Below are positions 46,916 through 52,059 of a DNA stretch of 52,059 nt, one piece after another (within the stretch, counting starts at the first letter, position 1; every line of letters begins with the position of its first letter). The position numbers and the translations under genes are program-made. The stretch covers positions 1 to 52,059 of the forward strand of contig JAUHXC010000059.1 of assembly GCA_030427205.1 (NCBI GenBank), written 5' to 3'. Source of the DNA: a bacterium. GTDB lineage: Bacteria; Myxococcota_A; Bradymonadia; UBA7976; UBA1532. The notes beneath the pieces were generated by a model that saw only the letters and a list, made by a program, of their open reading frames with translations, was not told the DNA's origin and did no database searches.

Positions 46916-49405
46916 ATGAGCCGACTGCCCGACGCCCTCACCACCGGACGCCACGACCCGGCGATCGTCGCCGGCATCGGTCTGCTCCTGCTGGGGGCGC
47001 TGGTGCCCTTCCTCGGGGTCTGGGAGCCCTGGGAGGCGGAGAACGTCGCGGTGGTGGACGCCATGCGCGACACCGGCATGTGGCTGCGGGTGCAGACGCC
47101 GGCCAACGGCGAGAGCTTCCGCGCCATCGCCGACCTGCCCTACGGCTGGTGGCCGCTCGCCGGCTCGATCTCGATCTTCGGCGCCACCGAGTTCGGCCTG
47201 CGCCTGCCCGGCCTGCTGGCCGCCGTGGCGGTGCTGGCGCTGCTCTTCGTGACGGTGCGCCGCTTCTTCGGCCGCCGCGCCGCCTGGCTGGCCACCGTCT
47301 CGCTGACCTGCATGCCGCTGTTCACCTACCACGCCCGCTTCATGCTGGGCAGCGGCCTCGACATGAGCCTCACCGCCATCGCCGTGCTGTGCTTCGTGCG
47401 CGCCGCCGCCGAGGACGGGCCGACGCGCTGGAGCTGGGCCGGCTGGATCGCGACGGGGCTGGCCGGCGCCGTCGCCGGCGCGATCGGCCTGATCGCGCCG
47501 CTGGGCGCGCTGGCGGCGATGGTCGCCAAGCGGGGCTGGGGCAGTGACGAACAAGGCAGTGATGAGCAGGGCGGTGACGCGGGCGCGGGCGTCGACCGCT
47601 CAGCGCTGATCAAGCAGGTGCTGCCCATCCCCGCGGTGCTCGTCGGCGTCGCGCTCGTGGGCGGCGCCTGGGCCGCGGCGCTGTGGGCCATGCCCGAGGG
47701 CCAGTCGCTCGCCGCGCTCTTCATGTGGAGCGACGTGCTCGACGGCGTGCTCAAGGGCAAGGACCGCCCGTCCTTCGACCTCTTCGTGCACCAGATCGGC
47801 TTCGGCCTCTTCCCCATCGGCGCGCTGCTGCCCTTCGCCTTCGCCGAGGCGCTGTGGATGCCGCCGCGGGACGACGAGCCGCGGGTCGCCGGCGCGATCT
47901 TCGTCGGCCTGGCCATGTACTTCGCCGCCGGCTTCCTGGTGCCGGCGCTCTCGGCCACCTACAGCCACTTCGCGATCTTCCTCGCCGCCCCCGCGGTCGC
48001 CGCGATGGCCGGGATCTACCTCGACCGGGTGCTGCGCTCGCCGCCGCAGCCGCTGCTGGTGCTGGGCACCATCCTGGTGCTGGCGCTGCTCGACTCGAAC
48101 CTCAAGCACGAGACCCAGCTGCTGGCCGACACCCTGGTCAGCGAGCGGGTCGACGCCTTCCCCGAGACGCTCACCGGCTGGCCCTTCAACCGGCTCTTCT
48201 CGATGGCCTTCCTCGGCGTGCTGCTGATCTACCAGGGCGGCATCCACCGCTTCGCCGGCCGCTTCGTGCGCTGGATCGCCTACCCCCAGCGGCCGCGCCC
48301 GCGCTTCGACTGGGCCCTGGGCCTCATCGCGTTCGCGGTGCCCTACGCGCTGTGGTTCAAGCAGTCGCACCTCGAAAAAGCCATCAGCTACGCGTTCTGG
48401 GGCAGCCTCAAGCCCAGCGTGCGGCGGGCGATCATCGGGCTGGTCGCCTGGGCGCTGACCTACGCCATCCTGTGGTTCACCTACGCCTGGCGGGCGAAGC
48501 AGGTCGCCGGCCGCGGCGAGGGCGCCGTGAGCCGCCTCGTCGACCGCGCCGCCCGGCTGGCCGAGGCCCCGCGCATCGACACCTGCGCGCTCTTCGGCGT
48601 GCTCGGGCTGTGGGCGCTCTTCCTCAACCTGCCCATCGCCCAGGCGCTGACGACCCAGTTCAGCCAGCGGGGCATCATCGAGCGCTACGAGGCCCTCGCC
48701 GACCAGGGCGAGCCGCTCTACCGCTATCGACTCGTCAACAAGAACAGCTCGTTCTACGCCCGCGAGCTCGAAGAGCTGTCGCGCAAGGACTTCACCGCCC
48801 GCGCCGACGGCGAGCGCTTCTTCGCGATCATCCCCCGCGACCAGCTCGCCGCGATCAACACCGAGTTCCGCCGCACGGCCAACCGCACGCTGCCGGTGCT
48901 CGACGACCGCGGGGCGCGCTTCCTGCTCGTCTCGAACCAGCTCGCCGAGGGCGAAGAAGACAAGAACCCGATCAACAGCGCGCTGATCACCGAGCTGCCG
49001 AAAGACGCCAAGACCGTCGACATCAACTTCGAAGACAAGATCCAGCTCGTCGGCTGGAAGCTCGACCCGGCCCAGCCCGCGCCCGGCGCGCCGCTGACCA
49101 TCCACCTGTACTGGAAGTCGCTGGTCGACAACCCGGGCACCTGGAAGGTCTTCGTGCACATCGACGCCGCCGGCCAGCGCATCCACGGCGACCACGAGCC
49201 GGTGGCCGGGCTCTTCCCCTCGCGCAACTGGCGCAAGGACGACCTCGTCGACGACGCCCACCGCATCACCGTCAAGCGCACGATCTCGGGCGGCCGGTTC
49301 ACCTTCTACGCCGGTCTGTACCGGGGCAGCACCCGCATGAAGATCACCTCGGGCCCCAAAGACCGCGAGAACCGGGCCCGCCTGGGCACCGTGACGGTCA
49401 AGTAG
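46916..49405 (+). CDS. PMT/ArnT-type integral-membrane glycosyltransferase
   Basis: 829 residues from ATG 46916 after GAGGA. The first hydrophobic helix ends in FLGVWEPWEAENVAVVDAMR, the conserved loop of the dolichyl-phosphate-mannose/undecaprenyl-phosphate-arabinose transferase family, with the acidic catalytic residue (Glu/Asp) there. About twelve further helices follow, then a long soluble C-terminal region (about 560-829) with a beta-rich ending (LVGWKLDPAQPAPGAPLTIH). It probably moves sugars from lipid carriers to surface lipid or protein acceptors. The prepilin peptidase follows after three bases. Confidence 0.82.
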   Translation: MSRLPDALTTGRHDPAIVAGIGLLLLGALVPFLGVWEPWEAENVAVVDAMRDTGMWLRVQTPANGESFRAIADLPYGWWPLAGSISIFGATEFGLRLPGLLAAVAVLALLFVTVRRFFGRRAAWLATVSLTCMPLFTYHARFMLGSGLDMSLTAIAVLCFVRAAAEDGPTRWSWAGWIATGLAGAVAGAIGLIAPLGALAAMVAKRGWGSDEQGSDEQGGDAGAGVDRSALIKQVLPIPAVLVGVALVGGAWAAALWAMPEGQSLAALFMWSDVLDGVLKGKDRPSFDLFVHQIGFGLFPIGALLPFAFAEALWMPPRDDEPRVAGAIFVGLAMYFAAGFLVPALSATYSHFAIFLAAPAVAAMAGIYLDRVLRSPPQPLLVLGTILVLALLDSNLKHETQLLADTLVSERVDAFPETLTGWPFNRLFSMAFLGVLLIYQGGIHRFAGRFVRWIAYPQRPRPRFDWALGLIAFAVPYALWFKQSHLEKAISYAFWGSLKPSVRRAIIGLVAWALTYAILWFTYAWRAKQVAGRGEGAVSRLVDRAARLAEAPRIDTCALFGVLGLWALFLNLPIAQALTTQFSQRGIIERYEALADQGEPLYRYRLVNKNSSFYARELEELSRKDFTARADGERFFAIIPRDQLAAINTEFRRTANRTLPVLDDRGARFLLVSNQLAEGEEDKNPINSALITELPKDAKTVDINFEDKIQLVGWKLDPAQPAPGAPLTIHLYWKSLVDNPGTWKVFVHIDAAGQRIHGDHEPVAGLFPSRNWRKDDLVDDAHRITVKRTISGGRFTFYAGLYRGSTRMKITSGPKDRENRARLGTVTVK

Positions 49406-49408
49406 ACC

Positions 49409-50356
49409 TTGGAGAGCGTGCACCCCGGCGTGCCGCTGGGCGAGCTGGCCGGCAGCCTGAGCGTCGGCCTGCAGCTCTACGCCTTCGTCTGGGGCGCGGT
49501 CTGGGGCAGCTTCCTCAACGTCGTCATCCACCGCATGCCGCTCGGCGCCTCGCTGGTCTACCCGCCCTCGGCCTGCGCGAGCTGCGGGGCCGGCATCCGC
49601 TGGTACGACAACATCCCCATCTTCAGCTACCTGATCCTGCGCGGCCGCTGCCGGGCCTGCAGCGCCGGCTACAGCCCGCGCTACATGCTCGTCGAGCTGA
49701 TGTGCGGCGTCCTCTCGCTGGCGTTGTTTCGGGCGCTGGCGCTGCCCATCGAGGCCCTCGACCCGCTCATCGACGCCGCGTGGCAGTGGCTGTGGCTGCA
49801 GACCTTCGTCTACGGCCTCGTCGCCATCGCGTTCATCGACCTCGAGCACTTCTACATCCCCGACGAGATCTCCATCGGCGGGGTGATCATCGCGCTCGCC
49901 GGGGCCCACTTCCTGCCCGTCGCGGCCCCGCAGGACCACACCCTCGGCGCGCTGGCCGGCGCCGGCTTCCTGGGCCTCGTCTGGGCCATCGGCTGGCTGA
50001 TCTACCGCCGGGAGGCCATGGGGCTCGGCGACGTGAAGCTGCTGGCGATGATCGGCGCCTTCCTCGGCTGGCAGGCGCTGCCCTTCGTGCTCTTCGCCGC
50101 CGCGGTGCAGGCGCTCGCCGCCACGCTGATCGCCCGGCTCTACACCCAAGTCACCGGCAGGCCGGCCGGCTTCGGCATGACCACCGCCGAGCTCGACGCC
50201 TTCTTCGACGAAGAGGGCCGCTACGCCGACGGCGGCCAGCACACCGCGATCCCGTTCGGGCCGTTCCTGGCCCTCGGCGCGCTCGAAGCGCTGTTCTTCG
50301 GATCGGACCTCTTGTGGCAGGCCGCCGAGGCGGTCAACCGGCTGCTGCTCGGCTGA
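49409..50356 (+). CDS. pilD: Prepilin peptidase / N-methyltransferase (A24 family)
   Basis: 315 residues from TTG 49409; GTG 49418 is an alternative. The N-terminal methyltransferase-type domain has GSFLNVVIHRMP and a two-pair zinc site (CASCGAGI...CRACSAGY). The catalytic Asp residues are in IDLEHFYIPD and GLGDVKLLAMIGAFLG, with about eight membrane helices. It cleaves and N-methylates type IV prepilins or type II secretion pseudopilins. It lies three bases downstream of the glycosyltransferase gene. Pilus motility is consistent with the AglZ/FrzS-like protein found elsewhere in the window. Confidence 0.92.
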   Translation: MESVHPGVPLGELAGSLSVGLQLYAFVWGAVWGSFLNVVIHRMPLGASLVYPPSACASCGAGIRWYDNIPIFSYLILRGRCRACSAGYSPRYMLVELMCGVLSLALFRALALPIEALDPLIDAAWQWLWLQTFVYGLVAIAFIDLEHFYIPDEISIGGVIIALAGAHFLPVAAPQDHTLGALAGAGFLGLVWAIGWLIYRREAMGLGDVKLLAMIGAFLGWQALPFVLFAAAVQALAATLIARLYTQVTGRPAGFGMTTAELDAFFDEEGRYADGGQHTAIPFGPFLALGALEALFFGSDLLWQAAEAVNRLLLG

Positions 50357-50517
50357 TCCGCGGCGCCCTCGCGAGGCGCCATCACCCGCTGTGAGTCAGT
50401 ATCGCGTCAGGCTTGCGGGCCCCCGAGACGCCCGGTAGGAATATCCGCGCCGAGAGACCCTCGGACCACCCACACCCGGGCGCCCGCATACGCGGGCCAC
50501 AGACGAGAGGAGACCCC
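50357..50517. promoter_or_regulatory. Probable promoter region of the actin-like gene
   Basis: 160 bases between pilD and the actin-like gene. Near the right end AGAGGAGA (50506-50513) gives a strong ribosome site with seven-base spacing to ATG 50518, so the frame extending upstream to 50413 is not the start. I cannot assign -35/-10 boxes with confidence. Confidence 0.45.
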
Positions 50518-51504
50518 ATGAGCCAGGACCCCATCGTGATCGACGCCGGCTCGGGCTCGGTCCGCGCCGGCCTGACGAGCGACGACGCGCCGCGCATCAC
50601 GATCCCGTCGATCATCGACGGTCACCACGTGATGCCGCACGGCATCGTGACGAGCTGGGATCGCTGGACCACGCTGATGCGCCAGACCTTCAAGGCGCTC
50701 GACGTCGACCCCGCCGGCCGGGCGGTGATCTTGAGCGAGCCGCCGCTCAACCCGAAGGCCAACCGGGAGGCGATGGTCCGCATCATGTTCGAGGAGTTCG
50801 GCATCGGCAGCATGTACATCGCCATCGATACGGTCCTGGCGATCTTCCAGTCGGGCCGCACGACGGGCATCGTGCTCAACATCGGGGACGGCGTCAGCCA
50901 CACCGTGCCCATCTACGAGGGCTACGCCCTGCCCCACGCGATCATCCGGCTCGACCTCGCCGGGCGCGACCTCGACGACCTGATGGTCGCAGAGCTCGCC
51001 AAGGCGGGGCAGCAGGTCGACCTGCCGACCGCGCGGGCGATCAAGGAGAAGCTGGGCTACATCGCGCTCGACTTCGAGCAGGCGATGCAATCGGGCGGTC
51101 AGGGCTCGGCCTCCCACGCGGGGCACACCGTGGGCCAGCCCCGCTTCCGGGTCCCCGAGACGCTCTTCCAGCCGAGCTTCATCGGCATGGAGTCGGCGGG
51201 CATCCACGAGACGACCTACAACTCGATCATGAAGTGCGACGTGGACATCCGGAAGGACCTCTACGCCAACATCGTCGTGACCGGCGGCGGCGCGCACTTC
51301 CCGGGCCTGGTCGACCGCCTGCAGAAGGAGATCGCGGCCCTCGCCCCGCCGACGATGCGGATCCGGATCGAGGCGCCGCAGACGGAGCGGACCTGGAAGG
51401 GCGCCGACATCCTCGCGTCGATGGAGTCATTCCAGCAGATGTGGATCACCCGCTCCGAGTTCGAAGAGAGCGGCACGAGCATCGTGCACCGCAAGTGCTT
51501 CTGA
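50518..51504 (+). CDS. Eukaryotic-type actin homologue (BARP-like) lacking the DNase-I loop
   Basis: 328 residues against 375 in cytoplasmic actin. Blocks match eukaryotic actin closely: IDAGSGSVRAG (phosphate loop 1, Asp9), HGIVTSWD (His41 at actin His73), PLNPKANRE, SGRTTGIV, HTVPIYEGYALPHAI, RLDLAGRDL, IKEKL, IALDFEQ, ETLFQPSF, SIMKCDVDIRKDLYAN and the final SIVHRKCF. By hand count about 180 residues are identical over about 280 aligned, far above MreB. Between PSI (31-33) and HGIVT only eight residues replace about 38 of subdomain 2, so the DNase-I loop is gone. Loops near actin 195-200 and 225-240 are also shorter. Actin Gln137 is Asp104 and Asp154 is Asn121; His161 is kept as His128. 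ATPase and polymerisation are therefore likely altered. No introns; normal ribosome site and GC. I recall a relative named BARP in Haliangium ochraceum. Confidence 0.95.
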   Translation: MSQDPIVIDAGSGSVRAGLTSDDAPRITIPSIIDGHHVMPHGIVTSWDRWTTLMRQTFKALDVDPAGRAVILSEPPLNPKANREAMVRIMFEEFGIGSMYIAIDTVLAIFQSGRTTGIVLNIGDGVSHTVPIYEGYALPHAIIRLDLAGRDLDDLMVAELAKAGQQVDLPTARAIKEKLGYIALDFEQAMQSGGQGSASHAGHTVGQPRFRVPETLFQPSFIGMESAGIHETTYNSIMKCDVDIRKDLYANIVVTGGGAHFPGLVDRLQKEIAALAPPTMRIRIEAPQTERTWKGADILASMESFQQMWITRSEFEESGTSIVHRKCF

Positions 51505-51546
51505 CCCGCCCCTGCTTCTGACCCACCCCTGCTTCTGACCCGCCCC
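51496..51546. repeat. 17-bp tandem triplication starting in the actin C-terminal codons
   Basis: TGCTTCTGACCCGCCCC (51496-51512) repeats at 51513-51529 with one change and at 51530-51546 exactly. The first copy contains the last two actin codons (Cys, Phe) and the stop, so the triplication begins inside the gene. It could be replication slippage at the 3' end. No effect on the protein. Confidence 0.88.
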
Positions 51547-51943
51547 TGATCTACTACATCGGGATTTCCCCGCGCGGCGCGCGAATCTCCCGAGCGCATG
51601 CCGAAGCCAGTCGGGACCAAGCCCTCGACCTGACGGGGCGTAGGTCCGTCGCGCAGCGACGCAGCGCGAGACGTGAGTGCCCATGCCCCGTGCCATGCGC
51701 CGCGCTCACCCGTGTTCGGGATTGGACCCGGCGCGCCGCCCCGGATGCACGAACACGCGAGGCGCGGCCAAGCCCTCGACCTGACGGGGCGTAGGCCGGG
51801 TGCGCAGCACCGAGCCGCCGAGCGCAGCGCAGGCATGCGGGCTGGCCCGCACGGGTCGGAGGGAGAGCGGAGTGCGAGCGCAGCGAGCGCGAGCATCGAC
51901 CGGAGATCCCGCCCCGGCGCAGCCGGGGTGCCGGAGACGAGCA
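51547..51943. other. Non-coding repeat-bearing stretch downstream of the actin gene
   Basis: About 400 bases without a credible gene; the minus-strand frames are Arg/Pro/Ser rich. A 28-bp sequence ending in CTCGACCTGACGGGGCGTAG(G) occurs at 51617-51644 and again at 51768-51795. It looks like a genome-wide intergenic repeat rather than a gene. GAGCGAAGCGCAGCG-type repeats follow near 51830-51900. A CCCCGGCGCAGCCGGGG hairpin lies at 51912-51928. Confidence 0.5.
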
Positions 51944-51944
51944 G

Positions 51945-52017
51945 TCGGGTGGCCCCGGCCGGTCACCCGACCGGGGCTCCCACAGATCCGGACGTGCGGA
52001 ACTCCCGCATCCGGCTC
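51945..52017 (-). ncRNA. 3' end of a group II intron (domains V and VI)
   Basis: On the minus strand, GAGCCGGATGCGGGAG begins a 33-base hairpin (52017-51985) closing with CACGTCCGGATC. It matches the domain V consensus, including the AGC catalytic triad. One lower-stem pair is G with A instead of G with U, so it may be decayed. A second hairpin follows (CCCCGGTC-GGGT-GACCGG...), then CCACCCGAC, the usual domain VI/3' splice context, ending near 51945. The minus-strand frame just upstream ends FTRSTRSAANP then TGA (52024), perhaps the tail of the intron-encoded reverse transcriptase, which would lie past the right edge. Confidence 0.6.
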
Positions 52018-52059
52018 CTCGGGTCACGGGTTTGCTGCGCTACGCGTAGATCGAGTGAA

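Noticed and set aside
50413..50517. Upstream in-frame extension of the actin gene by 35 residues
   Set aside because: The extra residues are Arg/Pro/His rich, and a strong AGAGGAGA ribosome site sits seven bases before ATG 50518, where actin similarity begins.
50518..51504. Eukaryotic contamination as the source of the actin gene
   Set aside because: The gene is continuous with a prepilin peptidase and glycosyltransferase, has a bacterial ribosome site, no intron, matching GC, and a reduced architecture unlike any eukaryotic actin known to me. Assembly chimerism cannot be fully excluded without reads.

Overview
The window is a high-GC bacterial chromosome segment that reads as a member of the Myxococcota or a close relative (Haliangiales/Bradymonadia type). 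Support comes from a MYXO-CTERM-like tail, many Cys-rich secreted lipoproteins, long Gly-Glu dipeptide repeats, a Ser/Thr protein kinase in a PEGA/TPR context, an AglZ/FrzS-like pseudo-receiver coiled-coil protein, and dense operons whose genes often overlap by GTGA, TTGA or TGATG. This assignment is inference, because no rRNA gene is present.

Layout. Positions 1-6436 form an accessory segment: the end of an IS21-like element, a gene-poor stretch, a multidomain asparaginase fusion, repeats of 29 and 84 bp, and a RloA/RloB (AbiL-type) ATPase-nuclease pair. Positions 6541-13575 hold a fatty acid hydroxylase-family protein, a HEAT-SpoU RNA methyltransferase, a concentrative nucleoside transporter, a lipoprotein and a pyrimidine-nucleoside phosphorylase. 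The phosphorylase and lipoprotein close a five-gene minus-strand operon that begins with a Ser/Thr kinase (19580), a TPR/PEGA protein and the 1187-residue pseudo-receiver coiled-coil protein. Positions 20559-26199 are an operon of secreted thioredoxin-fold proteins, a Gly-Glu lipoprotein and an outer-membrane barrel. Positions 26419-30949 carry tryptophan 2,3-dioxygenase-family, YgfZ, small phosphatase and methyltransferase genes. Positions 30998-35406 hold two more Gly-Glu proteins, a methyltransferase and a TPR protein.

Positions 35511-41187 form a three-gene electron-transfer operon: an inner-membrane Fe-S/cytochrome b protein with a cyclic-nucleotide-type sensor domain, a 30-haem cytochrome c and a beta-barrel. 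This is the layout expected for a trans-envelope electron conduit. Positions 41352-46824 hold a Cys-rich lipoprotein, a HTH-receiver regulator, a ParA-type ATPase and a MopE/FGE-like lipoprotein. A PMT-type glycosyltransferase and a prepilin peptidase follow.

The outstanding gene is at 50518-51504: a 328-residue protein far closer to eukaryotic actin than to MreB or ParM, ending in the canonical IVHRKCF tail. It lacks the subdomain-2/DNase-I-loop segment and carries substitutions at two ATPase positions of eukaryotic actin (Gln137 to Asp, Asp154 to Asn). It resembles the bacterial actin-related protein (BARP) that I recall being reported from Haliangium ochraceum. Beyond it lie a 17-bp triplication touching the stop codon, intergenic repeats, and the 3' end (domains V and VI) of a group II intron entering from the right edge.
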